Shown: one piece after another, positions 28,687 to 36,777 of the stretch
Layout: each line of letters starts with the position of its first letter
How positions within the stretch are numbered: position 1 is the first letter of the stretch
Assembly: GCF_002014985.1 (NCBI RefSeq)
Contig: NZ_MUXU01000022.1
Location: 5,513-69,512 of the forward strand
Direction of reading: 5' to 3'
Length of the DNA: 64,000 bases
From: Moraxella caviae
Lineage (GTDB): Bacteria; Pseudomonadota; Gammaproteobacteria; Pseudomonadales; Moraxellaceae
The notes under the pieces: generated by a model
Told to the model about the DNA's origin: nothing
What the model saw: the letters and a program-made list of their open reading frames with translations, nothing else
The model's database searches: none
Translations under genes and position numbers: made by a program

Positions 28687-29565
28687 ATGACAGCAAGCGA
28701 CACCCAATTCACCAACCCAAACATCTTGCCAACAGGCACGCCCCAAGAGCAAACTTTGCTACAAACGCCAGCAGGCAGCGAAACTGCGAACGCCAATCCA
28801 CAAGAATATTCGCAAAACATCGGTGCGACCACGCATTTTGGCTATCAGACCGTGAACGCCAAAGACAAGCAAGCTAAAGTTGCTGAAGTTTTCACGTCTG
28901 TGGCACGCAAATATGACGTGATGAACGATTTGATGAGCTTTGGTATTCATCGTTTGTGGAAGCGTTATGCCATCAGTCTAAGTGGTGTGCGTACAGGTCA
29001 GCGCGTGCTTGACATCGCAGGCGGCACGGGCGATTTGGCGAAAGTTTTTAGCCGTGAAGTGGGGCGTGCTGGCCGTGTGGTGCTGTCGGATATTAACGAA
29101 GCCATGCTGGAAGTGGGGCGTACACGCCTGATTAACGCTGGCTGTAATAATGTGGATTTTGTGCTTGCCAACGCTGAGACGCTTGAGCCATTTGCTGATA
29201 ACAGCTTTGATTTGGTAACCATCAGCTTTGGACTGCGCAACGTAACCGACAAGCAGCAAGCCCTAGAAGCCATGCACCGTGTGCTAAAGCCGGGCGGACG
29301 CTTGCTGGTGCTGGAATTTTCTAAGCCTGTGTTTGAGCCGCTGTCTAAGGCGTACGATTTGTATTCGTTCACCGCATTGCCGATGATGGGCAAAATCGTG
29401 GCAAACGATGCGGACAGTTACCGCTATTTGGCAGAATCTATCCGTATGCACCCAGACCAAGCCACGCTAAAAGGCATGATGGAGCAGGCAGGTTTTGTTA
29501 ATTGCGATTATCAAAACTTGACAGGCGGCATTGTGGCGGTGCATCGTGGCTTTAAAGCACGCTGA
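28687..29565 (+). CDS. ubiE: Ubiquinone/menaquinone biosynthesis C-methyltransferase
   Basis: C-methylates the quinone ring. 292 aa: an N-terminal extension of about 50 residues rich in Gln/Asn/Thr, then the UbiE core [47 protein letters not shown] motif [15 protein letters not shown] and the UbiE signature segment around [11 protein letters not shown] are present. First gene of ubiE-ubiJ-ubiB, the usual order. The long N-terminus is unusual compared with the about 250-aa E. coli protein. Confidence 0.94.
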   Translation: MTASDTQFTNPNILPTGTPQEQTLLQTPAGSETANANPQEYSQNIGATTHFGYQTVNAKDKQAKVAEVFTSVARKYDVMNDLMSFGIHRLWKRYAISLSGVRTGQRVLDIAGGTGDLAKVFSREVGRAGRVVLSDINEAMLEVGRTRLINAGCNNVDFVLANAETLEPFADNSFDLVTISFGLRNVTDKQQALEAMHRVLKPGGRLLVLEFSKPVFEPLSKAYDLYSFTALPMMGKIVANDADSYRYLAESIRMHPDQATLKGMMEQAGFVNCDYQNLTGGIVAVHRGFKAR

Positions 29566-29612
29566 TTGCCTAGTTTGATTTGCTATTTAATACGCAACAA
29601 CGTGAGAAATCT

Positions 29613-30314
29613 ATGCTGACCGTGCTTGCCTTGGCGGCTGCCGAGCGACTGATTAACACCGCTTTACGCAGCGACCCAACTTTTTATGCCAGCTTTGCGC
29701 CTTTGTCTGGCAAGACGCTGCGTGTGTGCGTGGCTGAGCCTGAATTGATGGTGGACGTGCTGTTTTGTGGTGCTGATGACGAAGCGCATTTGCGTTTTGA
29801 GCCTGTGGCGCGTGCGATTTTTGAAAATACCGCCGTCAGTACGCCAGATTGTACGCTGAATGTGGCGGATTGGCGTGCGCTTTTGGCATTGACCCAAAAC
29901 CCAAGCGGCAATTTGCCGATTTCTGGCGATTATCGTGTGCTGGCGGATGTGGAAACTTTGTGGCGTAATTTTTCGCCTGATGTGTTCATGCAGTTTGAAG
30001 CGCTGTTTGGCAAGGCGGCAGGCAGCTATGCCTATGCGCTGCACGAGCAAGCAAAGCCTGTGCTTGAGCCGCTTGCGCGCGGTGTGCGGAGCGAGCTTGG
30101 TGCGTGGTGTCGTACGGCAGCAGATTGCGCAAGCGAGCCAGTGAGCGATGCTGACATCACGGTGCGAAAGCAAGAACTTTTGCGCTTACAAAGCGACATT
30201 GAGCGTGAAGAGATGCGTTTGGCGCACATCAAAGCGCAAATCGCCAAGCTACAACAAGACAGCACCAATTTGGATAACGCTAACCTAGACGATGAGCCAA
30301 ATAAGCCAGCTTGA
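29613..30314 (+). CDS. ubiJ: Ubiquinone biosynthesis accessory factor (SCP2 domain)
   Basis: 233-aa protein lying between ubiE and ubiB, as UbiJ does. The N-terminal SCP2-like lipid-binding domain (about 1-110) is followed by a C-terminal Lys/Glu coiled coil (about 180-215: KQELLRLQSDIEREEMRLAHIKAQIAKL). UbiJ gathers the late Ubi enzymes and the lipid intermediate into a soluble complex. Sequence conservation in this family is low, so position is a strong part of the case. The ATG at 29613 follows GTGAGAAA. Confidence 0.85.
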   Translation: MLTVLALAAAERLINTALRSDPTFYASFAPLSGKTLRVCVAEPELMVDVLFCGADDEAHLRFEPVARAIFENTAVSTPDCTLNVADWRALLALTQNPSGNLPISGDYRVLADVETLWRNFSPDVFMQFEALFGKAAGSYAYALHEQAKPVLEPLARGVRSELGAWCRTAADCASEPVSDADITVRKQELLRLQSDIEREEMRLAHIKAQIAKLQQDSTNLDNANLDDEPNKPA

Positions 30315-30446
30315 TAGATGATTTTGTCATTTTGTTTGTATTTTTAACGCTGATTTCAAGTCATGTTTTCTTTTTAAGCCGTTTTTCAATCGTTTCTATT
30401 ACCAATTTTAGCACCAATTTTAACGCCAACTTTACCATCAACGCTT

Positions 30447-32078
30447 ATGCTAATCTCGCACCGCAAACGCCTATTTTCCCTGTATCGTATCGCTGCCAAA
30501 TACCGTCTTGACACACATTTGGCGGACGTGCCAGAGCTTGCGCCGCTTGCCCGCTTGATTGCCAAGCACCCAGCCGCCATCGGCAAAAAGCACAACCCTT
30601 TGGGTGTGAAATTGGCGCTGGAAGAGATGGGGACGCTGTTTTTAAAACTTGGGCAGCTGCTGTCCACGCGCGCCGATTTATTGCCGCCTGACATCATCGC
30701 CCAGCTGTCTTTGTTGCAGGATAAAGTTGCGCCATTTGATGTGGTGATTGCCAAAGCACGCATTGAAGATAAGGCGGTGGGCTTGGGCCGTCCGCTGGGC
30801 GAGTTGTTTGCTAGATTTGACGATGTGCCTCTTGCCGCCGCCAGTATTGCGCAGGTGCATACCGCTGCTTTGCACGATGGGCGAGAAGTGGTGGTTAAGG
30901 TGGTGCGCCCTGACATTCGTGAGCCGATTTTGGCGGATTTTGAGCTGCTGCGCGAGATGGCAGCGTGGGTGTCGGTAAGGGTGGAAGCGGCGCGTGCCGT
31001 GCATTTGGTGGATTTGGTGGAAGATTATCGCCAAGTCATGCTTGGTGAGCTGGATTTGACGCTAGAAGCCGCCAATGCCACGAAAATGCGTGATAATTTT
31101 GCTGGTTCACGCATGATTTATGTGCCAAAAGTGTACGAGGCAACTAAGGGTGTGATGGTGTCGGAGCGCATTTTTGGCGTGCCGATTTCTAAGACGGACG
31201 TGTTTGATGCGCTCAATTATGACCGTGCGCGCCTTGCCGAAGTGGGCTTGACCATCTTTTTCACCCAAGTTTTTCGTGATAACTTTTTCCATGCGGATAT
31301 GCACCCCGGCAATATCTTTGTGGAGACGCTGCCTGATGGCAAGGCGGTGGCTGAGCCACGTTATTTGGGTTTGGATTGCGCCATCATGGGTGCGCTGTCT
31401 AAGGACGATCAGCTGACGGTGGCACGACTTTTGCTGTCGGTGATGAACGGCAATTATGATATGCTTGTGGAAATCATCGCCCAAGCGGGCTGGATTCCGC
31501 CATCGGCTGACAAGCACGCTTTGGTCAAGGACATGGCACGCACGGTATCGCCCATGGTGAGTAAGCCGATTGACGAGCTGGATTTTGCGGGGATTTTGTT
31601 TGAAGTGCTGGGCATTGCGCGCCGCCATCGCATGAGCATTCCGCCGCAGCTGATGTTGCTATTAAAGACGCTGGTTCATGTGGAAGGCTTGGGGCGTGAG
31701 CTGTATCCGCAGCTGGATATTTGGGCGCTTGCCAAGCCAATTTTGACCGCATGGGTGAAAGATCAGCTTGACCCTGTGAAAAATCTTGGTGAGATTAAAG
31801 ACAAGCTGCCTGAGATTTTGCTGTCTACCACCGAGCTGCCCAAGCTGTTTGCGCAAGGCGCGCAGTCTTTGGCGGCATTGGGCGCGCGCCAAGATGATGA
31901 GCTGCGAGAGCTGCAGGCTTTGCGAGCGGATTTGCTCAATCAGCGCCGTCATGACTGGATTGCTGCGGCAGGATTTTTGGCGTGCATTGCCATTGGCTTG
32001 ACCGTGCCGATTTGGTGGCTGGGTGTGATTTTTCATGTGCTTGGCTTGGGATTTGTGGTGTGGCGTGTGCTGCAGTGA
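30447..32078 (+). CDS. ubiB: Ubiquinone biosynthesis regulatory protein kinase-like UbiB
   Basis: 543-aa ABC1/ADCK-type atypical kinase needed for late ubiquinone hydroxylation. Visible are the KxGQ motif (FLKLGQLLSTR), the Ala-rich nucleotide loop VPLAAASIAQVH, the catalytic region HADMHPGNIFVE, and two C-terminal membrane helices. The stop is about 60 bp before the tRNA-Leu promoter, and no strong terminator was seen between them. Confidence 0.95.
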   Translation: MLISHRKRLFSLYRIAAKYRLDTHLADVPELAPLARLIAKHPAAIGKKHNPLGVKLALEEMGTLFLKLGQLLSTRADLLPPDIIAQLSLLQDKVAPFDVVIAKARIEDKAVGLGRPLGELFARFDDVPLAAASIAQVHTAALHDGREVVVKVVRPDIREPILADFELLREMAAWVSVRVEAARAVHLVDLVEDYRQVMLGELDLTLEAANATKMRDNFAGSRMIYVPKVYEATKGVMVSERIFGVPISKTDVFDALNYDRARLAEVGLTIFFTQVFRDNFFHADMHPGNIFVETLPDGKAVAEPRYLGLDCAIMGALSKDDQLTVARLLLSVMNGNYDMLVEIIAQAGWIPPSADKHALVKDMARTVSPMVSKPIDELDFAGILFEVLGIARRHRMSIPPQLMLLLKTLVHVEGLGRELYPQLDIWALAKPILTAWVKDQLDPVKNLGEIKDKLPEILLSTTELPKLFAQGAQSLAALGARQDDELRELQALRADLLNQRRHDWIAAAGFLACIAIGLTVPIWWLGVIFHVLGLGFVVWRVLQ

Positions 32079-32137
32079 GCTAAAAATTGAGCGGCGAAAA
32101 AATTTTCAAAAAAAGCACAAATTTTTTAAAAAAGTGC

Positions 32138-32165
32138 TTGACTGCTGTCAAAAATCCGCTATAAT
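32138..32165 (+). promoter_or_regulatory. Promoter of tRNA-Leu
   Basis: TTGACT (32138-32143), a 16-bp spacer and TATAAT (32160-32165), starting transcription about 25 bp before the tRNA. A near-consensus sigma-70 promoter. Confidence 0.85.
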
Positions 32166-32194
32166 ATGCGCCATGTCAAGCGACAACCACTCAT

Positions 32195-32281
32195 GCCAGT
32201 GTGGTGAAATTGGTAGACACGACGGATTCAAAATCCGTTGCCCTTAAAAGCGTGTCGGTTCGAGTCCGACCACTGGTACCA
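32195..32281 (+). tRNA. tRNA-Leu (CAA)
   Basis: 87-nt class II tRNA with encoded CCA. The acceptor stem GCCAGTG / CACTGGT has one G:T pair. The anticodon stem ACGGA / TCCGT holds loop TTCAAAA, giving anticodon CAA. A variable arm and TTCGAGTCC T-loop are present. The 3' end, 32265-32281, is also the left attachment core of the integrated element, so integration leaves the tRNA intact. Confidence 0.95.
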
Positions 32282-32282
32282 T
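32265..32282 (+). repeat. attL core of integrated element
   Basis: TCCGACCACTGGTACCAT is repeated exactly at 45536-45553. It covers the 3' part of the tRNA-Leu T stem, acceptor stem and CCA, the classic tyrosine-integrase target. It lies 150 bp before the integrase gene. Confidence 0.93.
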
Positions 32283-32314
32283 TTTGCTTTTTCAAAGCAT
32301 TTCAAAAATATAAA

Positions 32315-32357
32315 AATAAGCCCCAAAGCCCCGATATATAAAGGTTTTGGGGTTTTT
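32315..32357 (+). terminator. Terminator after tRNA-Leu (element-borne)
   Basis: GCCCCAAAGCCCCGAT region pairs with AAGGTTTTGGGGTTTTTTG: CCCCAAA / TTTGGGG core with a downstream T run. It replaces the original tRNA terminator, which now probably lies beyond attR at 45557. Confidence 0.75.
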
Positions 32358-32405
32358 TGTTGTCTTTTCATTGTTGCATAGCTTTGCATAGTGTTTTATC
32401 ATTTA

Positions 32406-32423
32406 AGTACCTATTTTAGTACC
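32406..32423 (+). repeat. Left arm-type repeat
   Basis: AGTACCTATTTTAGTACC, two AGTACC hexamers separated by TATTTT. The identical 18 bp occurs at 45457-45474 near the other end. It lies just before the integrase start and is a candidate arm-binding and autoregulatory site for the integrase. Confidence 0.8.
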
Positions 32424-32432
32424 CAAAAAAAC

Positions 32433-33797
32433 ATGAGCAAGCCCATCAGTACAGACAGCCAATTAGCAGCCCTTAAACTTGAGAGCGGACAGAAAGAACG
32501 CTTTATACCAATCAAGGGTAAAGAGCGCTTATTTGTCAGACTAAGACCCATCAAAAACGGCTTTAGCAAAACATGGGTTTATCGTTACACCTTTGCAGCA
32601 AAGCAGCGCAAATACATAATCGGCGATTATCCCGATATAGGCTTGGCAGGCGTGGGCGATATTTGGCAAGAGCTAAACAGCCTAGTAGCGCAGGGCGTAG
32701 ACCTTAACGAGCACAAAAAACAAAAAGCCAAACAGCAAAAGCGAGAGAGCGAAAATAAATTTAGCTTAGTTTGCGATAAATGGGCAGATACACAAAACTG
32801 GAGCGCAAACACCACCATAAGACGACAAAGAGACCTAGAAATCTTTAAAGCGTGGTTCGCTGATACGCCGATTAGCCAAATAAGCACGGACGACATTATA
32901 GAGCTATTAAAAGATATTGAAGACAAATACCGCCAGCGAGATAATCCAGAGCTACCAAGCGACAAAGCGAGCAGGTGCAGGGGCAGGCTGATAAGTTTGT
33001 TTTCGTGGGCGACTTTACACGGCTATTGTAAGACAAACCCCGCCGAGCCAATCGCCAACGCCAAAAGCAGCCATGTGTTAAAACAAGTAAAATACGGACA
33101 CCGCCCCGCCTTGGTAAAGCCTGATGAGTTTTCCCGCCTGCTTGCTGATATATTCAAAGATACCACCATGCAGCCCGACACCCGTCATAATATGCTATTG
33201 CTTGCCTATACGGGCGTAAGAAACGGCGATATTAGAGAAATGAAATGGGCGGATATTGACCTAGAAGCGGGCAAGTGGGAGCTGACACCCAAAAAAAGCG
33301 GCAGCAGTAGCGATATACGTATGATTGAAAAAATGACCGTGCCGTTATCAAGGCAGGTTATCGCCATTTTACAAGAGCGGCAAAAGTTCACAGGCGGCAA
33401 AAAGTACGTTTTTGCAAAAGACAATCAAACGGGCTTAATCAGTGAAAATGCAACAAACACCGCATTAAAGCGCATGGGCTACCAAGACCGCCACTGTTCG
33501 CACGGCTTTAGGGCAGCCGCCAAGACCATCTTAATGAGTGAACTTGACTATAACGATATGATAACGGAGATGGTGCTAGGGCATAAGGTGAAAGGCGGCG
33601 ATAATCCGTATTTAAGGGGTGATTTGTATAAAAGACGGTGCGAGCTTATGCAGACGTGGGCGGATTATATAGACGACTTAGCGGCAGGCAAAGACACCGC
33701 CAAATACAAGGGCATATACCGAGAAAACCCCGCCGAAGTTTTTAAAGTGCTGTTACAAATGCTTGGCAGAGATGAGCTGATAAGGTTGCTTTCCTAG
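32433..33797 (+). CDS. int: Tyrosine recombinase (P4-type site-specific integrase)
   Basis: 454-aa integrase beginning at the ATG at 32433. The N-terminal arm-binding domain (DUF4102-like, about 1-90) and SAM-like core domain precede a catalytic domain. The catalytic residues are Arg in YTGVRNGDIREM, HxxR in HCSHGFRAAAKT, the later His in VLGHKVKGG, and the nucleophile Tyr in NPYLRGDLYKRR. It lies beside its tRNA target, as P4/CP4-type integrases do. The arm-type repeat immediately upstream suggests self-control. Confidence 0.95.
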   Translation: MSKPISTDSQLAALKLESGQKERFIPIKGKERLFVRLRPIKNGFSKTWVYRYTFAAKQRKYIIGDYPDIGLAGVGDIWQELNSLVAQGVDLNEHKKQKAKQQKRESENKFSLVCDKWADTQNWSANTTIRRQRDLEIFKAWFADTPISQISTDDIIELLKDIEDKYRQRDNPELPSDKASRCRGRLISLFSWATLHGYCKTNPAEPIANAKSSHVLKQVKYGHRPALVKPDEFSRLLADIFKDTTMQPDTRHNMLLLAYTGVRNGDIREMKWADIDLEAGKWELTPKKSGSSSDIRMIEKMTVPLSRQVIAILQERQKFTGGKKYVFAKDNQTGLISENATNTALKRMGYQDRHCSHGFRAAAKTILMSELDYNDMITEMVLGHKVKGGDNPYLRGDLYKRRCELMQTWADYIDDLAAGKDTAKYKGIYRENPAEVFKVLLQMLGRDELIRLLS

Positions 33798-33873
33798 TGA
33801 AAACGCCTAAGCCTTAAAAGGTTTTGGGCGTTTTTTATGGCGGTGAATAAAAAATGTTGGAAGAAAAAAACGT

Positions 33874-33964
33874 GAGAACAGCGGGAACAGCGGGAACAGC
33901 CAATAAAATCAAGGGCTGGCGATGGGAACAAGGCGGGAACAGAGCGGGAACAGATAGAGAACAG
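33874..33964 (+). repeat. Left iteron cluster (GCGGGAACAG type)
   Basis: Seven copies of a GNGGGAACA-like word within 91 bp: 33874, 33882, 33891, 33923, 33934, 33945 and 33957. Five carry the GGGAACA core and two are GAGAACA variants. All point the same way. The reverse complement forms a tandem triplet at the other end of the element (45032-45058). They resemble origin iterons bound by an element-encoded initiator. Confidence 0.8.
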
Positions 33965-34045
33965 AAGTAGAACAAATTTATTTATTATGATTGCTTATAG
34001 TATCAAAACTTGCTATCATAAACAAAACCAACCAATAAGCCCAAT

Positions 34046-34315
34046 ATGCAAAGCAAACACCAAAAGACGCTAACAGCCATCTTTACCAATCCCATCAGTG
34101 CAAACATTAAATTTAAAGACATTGAAAGCCTGCTTGTGGCATTGGGCGCAAAGATTAGCGAGCGAGAAGGCAGCCGAATAGCCGTAGTGTTAGATGGGCA
34201 AGTTAGGGTATTTCATAGACCACACCCCAGCCCAAACACTGACAAAGGGGCGGTGATGAGTGTTCGCAGATGGCTGATTGATTTGGGTTACAACGGAGCA
34301 AAAGCAGATGAATAA
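34046..34315 (+). CDS. hicA: HicA family mRNA interferase toxin
   Basis: 89-aa toxin with the double-stranded-RNA-binding-like HicA fold: FKDIESLLVALGAKISEREGSRIAVVLDGQVRVFHRPHP. The catalytic His is presumably in the FHRPHP stretch. HicA cleaves mRNA and tmRNA in translation-independent fashion. The stop overlaps the hicB start by 8 bp, the usual toxin-first hicAB layout. The copy looks intact. Confidence 0.9.
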   Translation: MQSKHQKTLTAIFTNPISANIKFKDIESLLVALGAKISEREGSRIAVVLDGQVRVFHRPHPSPNTDKGAVMSVRRWLIDLGYNGAKADE

Positions 34316-34643
34316 CACAATGATAATTGACAATCATAAAGCCCTTATTACCTTTGACGCTGATTTACAGATGTTTAGGGGTGAATTTATCGGCTTAAAT
34401 GGCGGTGCAGATTTTTACAGCGACACAGTGGAAGGCTTACAGCGTGAAGCCCATTTATCGTTACAAGCCTTTTTGCGGACTTGCAAAGAAAACGGCATAA
34501 AGCCTTACCAACAATATTCAGGGCGGATTTTGACACGCCTGCCAAGCGAGCTACACGAGCAAGTAGCCCATACCGCCATAGCGCAAGGCATAAGCATTAA
34601 CCAATTTGTTAAAAACACCCTAGCGCAAGCGGTGCAGGCGTGA
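34308..34643 (+). CDS. hicB: HicB family antitoxin
   Basis: About 111 aa. The N-terminal partially degraded RNase-H-like HicB domain (ITFDADLQMFRGEFIGLNGGADFYSDTVEGLQREAHLSLQAFL) is followed by a C-terminal ribbon-helix-helix DNA-binding segment (TRLPSELHEQVAHTAIAQGISINQFVKNTLAQAV). It neutralises HicA and should repress the operon. The ATG at 34308 follows GGAG and overlaps hicA. Its 3' end carries the recurrent CAGGCGTGA word. Confidence 0.9.
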   Translation: MNNTMIIDNHKALITFDADLQMFRGEFIGLNGGADFYSDTVEGLQREAHLSLQAFLRTCKENGIKPYQQYSGRILTRLPSELHEQVAHTAIAQGISINQFVKNTLAQAVQA

Positions 34644-34645
34644 GC
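34624..34645 (+). repeat. Module-boundary repeat, copy 1
   Basis: CGCAAGCGGTGCAGGCGTGA plus GC at the 3' end of hicB. Copy 2 (35654-35675) matches at 20 of 22 positions. Copy 3 (36356-36376) shares the TGCAGGCGTGA core. One copy closes each of the three toxin-antitoxin modules. Confidence 0.75.
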
Positions 34646-34660
34646 TTTGGGGCTAGACAA

Positions 34661-35071
34661 ATGAGCTTTACCAATCATAGTTTGGCAAGTCTACCCAAAG
34701 ACCAACGCGCCAAAGCCCTAAAGCGGAGCGGTATCGTTAGAAAAACCCCAGAGCAAATCAAAGCACAGCCGCTAAATGACGAGCTAGAGCGATTAAAGGC
34801 GATGAAAGACAGTGATATAGACTTTAGCGATATACCGCCTTTGACAGATGAGCAAATCGCCCATTTTAAGCCCATCAAAAAACAAGTAACTATGCGCCTT
34901 GATAGCGATGTGATTTTGGTTACTGGATTTTTAGTAACCAATTCCGCATTTCAAATGCAGAACCAAGCTGGTCGAATGAAAATATCTTTACTGGCCGTGA
35001 CTAGCCTTAACGAAATGGTGAAAGCTGGTGGATTTTTCATAATTTGCATTATGCGCTTTTTATCCATATAA
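34661..35071 (+). pseudogene. Truncated BrnA-like antitoxin gene
   Basis: The reading frame's first about 83 residues (to TMRLDSDV) closely match the brnA gene at 35369, including PLNDELERLKAMKDSDIDFSDIPPLTDEQIAHFKPIKKQVTMRLDSDV. After DSDV the two diverge: the ribbon-helix-helix end (LAWLKKDGKGYQTKANRLL) is missing and replaced by about 50 unrelated residues. It therefore lacks the DNA-binding domain and probably is a relic, though a truncated antitoxin could still be made. It has a long N-terminal addition compared with the intact copy. A GTG at 34640 overlapping hicB is an alternative start. Confidence 0.7.
34918..34939. repeat. Inverted repeat at the brnA-relic break point
   Basis: GGTTACT (34918-34924) and AGTAACC (34933-34939) are a perfect 7-bp inverted repeat just after the point where the BrnA homology ends. 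A second imperfect palindrome (GCATTT-C-AAATGC) follows at about 34949-34961. Possibly a scar of the rearrangement or a terminator. Confidence 0.55.
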
Positions 35072-35072
35072 T
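35044..35072 (+). promoter_or_regulatory. Promoter of brnTA
   Basis: TTGCAT (35044-35049), a 17-bp spacer and TATAAT (35067-35072), about 30 bp before the brnT ATG. The stretch ATGCGCTTTTTATCCAT in this spacer is repeated inside brnT (about 35234-35250). Confidence 0.8.
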
Positions 35073-35100
35073 GATAAAAAAGTAACTACAAGGCTAAACC

Positions 35101-35382
35101 ATGCTTTTTGAATGGGACGAACACAAAAACACCATCAACCGCCAAAAGCACGGCATAAGTTTTGAGCTGGCAAGTCGTATTTTTGCAGACCCATTTTTAA
35201 TCACCACGCAAGACATTTACAGCCAAGACGAAATGCGCTTTTTATCCATTGGTAGTATCGATGGCGTGGTGGTGATTTTGGTTGTTCACACCTATAAAGA
35301 CGACAACGGAGCAGAAATAAACCGCCTAATATCAGCACGAAAATTGAGCAAATCGGAGGTTAGAAAATATGGCTATCGTTAG
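35101..35382 (+). CDS. brnT: BrnT family ribonuclease toxin
   Basis: 93-aa type II toxin starting MLFEWDEHKNTINRQKHGISFELASRIFADP, the clear BrnT signature. BrnT is a RelE-fold RNase that stops translation. It is followed by overlapping brnA. It has its own near-consensus promoter. Looks intact. Confidence 0.93.
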   Translation: MLFEWDEHKNTINRQKHGISFELASRIFADPFLITTQDIYSQDEMRFLSIGSIDGVVVILVVHTYKDDNGAEINRLISARKLSKSEVRKYGYR

Positions 35383-35647
35383 AATGACCCTAGGGCAAGC
35401 CAGCGCATTGCCGCTTAATGACGAACTAGAGCAACTAAAGGCAATGCAAGATGACAATATAGATTACAGCGACATACCACCGCTGTCAGATGAGCAGATT
35501 GCCCAATTTAAACCCATCAAAAAACAAGTAACCATGCGCCTTGATAGCGATGTTTTGGCGTGGCTGAAAAAAGACGGCAAAGGCTATCAAACCAAAGCCA
35601 ACCGCCTATTAAGAATGCTTATGCTACAGGATATGCAAAAGGTTTAA
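35369..35647 (+). CDS. brnA: BrnA family antitoxin
   Basis: 92-aa antitoxin overlapping the brnT end by 14 bp. The N-terminal part binds BrnT; the C-terminal ribbon-helix-helix (TMRLDSDVLAWLKKDGKGYQTKANRLLRMLM) binds the operator. It is the intact paralogue of the broken gene at 34661. Confidence 0.92.
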   Translation: MAIVRMTLGQASALPLNDELEQLKAMQDDNIDYSDIPPLSDEQIAQFKPIKKQVTMRLDSDVLAWLKKDGKGYQTKANRLLRMLMLQDMQKV

Positions 35648-35653
35648 TGGCAA

Positions 35654-35684
35654 TCGCAAGCAGTGCAGGCGTGAACGAATTTAA
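35654..35684 (+). repeat. Module-boundary repeat, copy 2
   Basis: Lies 7 bp after the brnA stop. Its left half (35654-35675) matches copy 1 at the end of hicB. Its right half, TGCAGGCGTGAACGAATTTA (35664-35683), matches copy 3 at the end of vapC (36356-36375) at 19 of 20 positions. It looks like a leftover gene end joining two modules. Confidence 0.8.
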
Positions 35685-35752
35685 AGCATTTGCCACGCCT
35701 GCCCATATTGGCTATAAGGTGATTACACACAATAACCACATAAGGGCAAATC

Positions 35753-35992
35753 ATGCCAACCATACACACCAAGCCCATCAAAGCGGGCAACAGTCAAGCG
35801 GTGAGATTACCCAAAGAGTTTGCCTATCCAGCAGACACACCGCTAATGATGAGTAAAGAAAACGGCATTATCACAATCCGCCCAGTTACCACACTTGGCG
35901 AAGTACCAAGCCTATTTAAGGCATTGGGCGATAAGATGGGCGATGATGAGTTTAAACGCACGGAATTTGACGACAAGGGGCGTGATTGGTGA
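35753..35992 (+). CDS. vapB: VapB-like (AbrB/MazE-fold) antitoxin
   Basis: 79-aa swapped-hairpin antitoxin: TKPIKAGNSQAVRLPKEFAYP is the AbrB/VapB DNA-binding hairpin, followed by an acidic C-terminal tail that should bind the PIN toxin. The stop overlaps the vapC start (GTGA). Confidence 0.9.
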   Translation: MPTIHTKPIKAGNSQAVRLPKEFAYPADTPLMMSKENGIITIRPVTTLGEVPSLFKALGDKMGDDEFKRTEFDDKGRDW

Positions 35993-36366
35993 AGTATTTA
36001 TTAGATACCAACATTTGTATTTATCTGTTAAAACACCAGCCAAAAAGCCTATTACAGCGTTTTGCCAGTTGTAATATTGGCGATGTGGCAATTAGTGCTA
36101 TCACATGGGCGGAGCTGTTGCGTGGATTGGATAAATACGAGCCTAAAGCAGAATTTGAGCGGTTGCGTGGCTTGCTTGAGATTTTGCCATTTGATGAAAA
36201 AGCAGCAATGACTTTTGGCGAATATATGCAAACAGCAGACCATAAAGCCGATTTTGATACACTGATTGCCTGCTATGCCAAAACCCATAATCTAACCCTA
36301 GTTACCAACAATACCAAAGATTTTATACGCTATGGTATAGAGCTAGAGAATTGGGTGCAGGCGTGA
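35989..36366 (+). CDS. vapC: VapC family PIN-domain ribonuclease toxin
   Basis: 125-aa PIN-domain toxin that cleaves tRNA or rRNA. Acidic catalytic residues are visible in YLLDTNICIYL (Asp7), ITWAELLRG (Glu), and ADFDTLIACYAKTHNLTLVTNNTKDF (Asp residues). The GTG at 35989 overlaps the vapB stop by 4 bp and is the likely start. The 3' end coincides with copy 3 of the boundary repeat. Confidence 0.93.
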   Translation: MKYLLDTNICIYLLKHQPKSLLQRFASCNIGDVAISAITWAELLRGLDKYEPKAEFERLRGLLEILPFDEKAAMTFGEYMQTADHKADFDTLIACYAKTHNLTLVTNNTKDFIRYGIELENWVQA

Positions 36367-36376
36367 ACAAATTTAA
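36356..36376 (+). repeat. Module-boundary repeat, copy 3
   Basis: TGCAGGCGTGAACAAATTTA covers the vapC stop codon and differs by one base from 35664-35683. The two copies bracket vapBC as direct repeats. Confidence 0.8.
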
Positions 36377-36396
36377 CGACAACAAAAGGAGCATAT

Positions 36397-36777
36397 ATGA
36401 AAAAGCTACTATTCCCTATGGCATTAACAGCCTTATTGGCCGCTTGTGCGACAGCCCCAGTGCAAACGGTTTCAGTGCAGACAACACCAGCACCAGTACA
36501 GACAGCACAAGGGCTGAAAATTAAAAATAAAGGGCATTGGATTGATTTAAGAAGCCCTATAGCATACGAGCAAGGGCATTTAAGCGGTGCTGTTAACATT
36601 CCTGTAGAACAGCTATCAAAACGCATTACAGCCTTAGATAAAAACGCTACTATCAACGTGTATTGCGATAACCAACCATGCACAAACCAAGCCATGCAGA
36701 CATTGCAGCAATTAGGGTATCACAACGCCATCAATCAAGGCGACTATGACAATTTGCTACAACAGGGGTATCGATAA
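36397..36777 (+). CDS. Rhodanese-domain lipoprotein
   Basis: 126 aa. Signal peptide with lipobox LAAC (Cys17), a Thr/Pro/Val/Gln-rich linker, then a PspE-like single rhodanese domain (about 45-126). WIDLRSPIAYEQGHLSGAVNIP and the active-site loop VYCDNQPC match the family, the first Cys being the sulfur carrier. It would act in the periplasm as a sulfurtransferase. It is cargo of the mobile element. AAAGGAG precedes the ATG. The stop overlaps the next start. Confidence 0.85.
   Translation: MKKLLFPMALTALLAACATAPVQTVSVQTTPAPVQTAQGLKIKNKGHWIDLRSPIAYEQGHLSGAVNIPVEQLSKRITALDKNATINVYCDNQPCTNQAMQTLQQLGYHNAINQGDYDNLLQQGYR

Noticed and set aside
33874..33964. Repeats as a CRISPR array
   Set aside because: Units are about 9 bp with irregular spacing, no 25-40 bp repeats or regular spacers, no cas genes.
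34913..35043. Insertion-sequence remnant in the brnA relic
   Set aside because: Short palindromes only; no transposase similarity, target duplication or terminal repeats seen.
35560..35856. 98-codon frame overlapping the brnA end and vapB start
   Set aside because: Out of frame with both well-supported antitoxin genes; a shadow.
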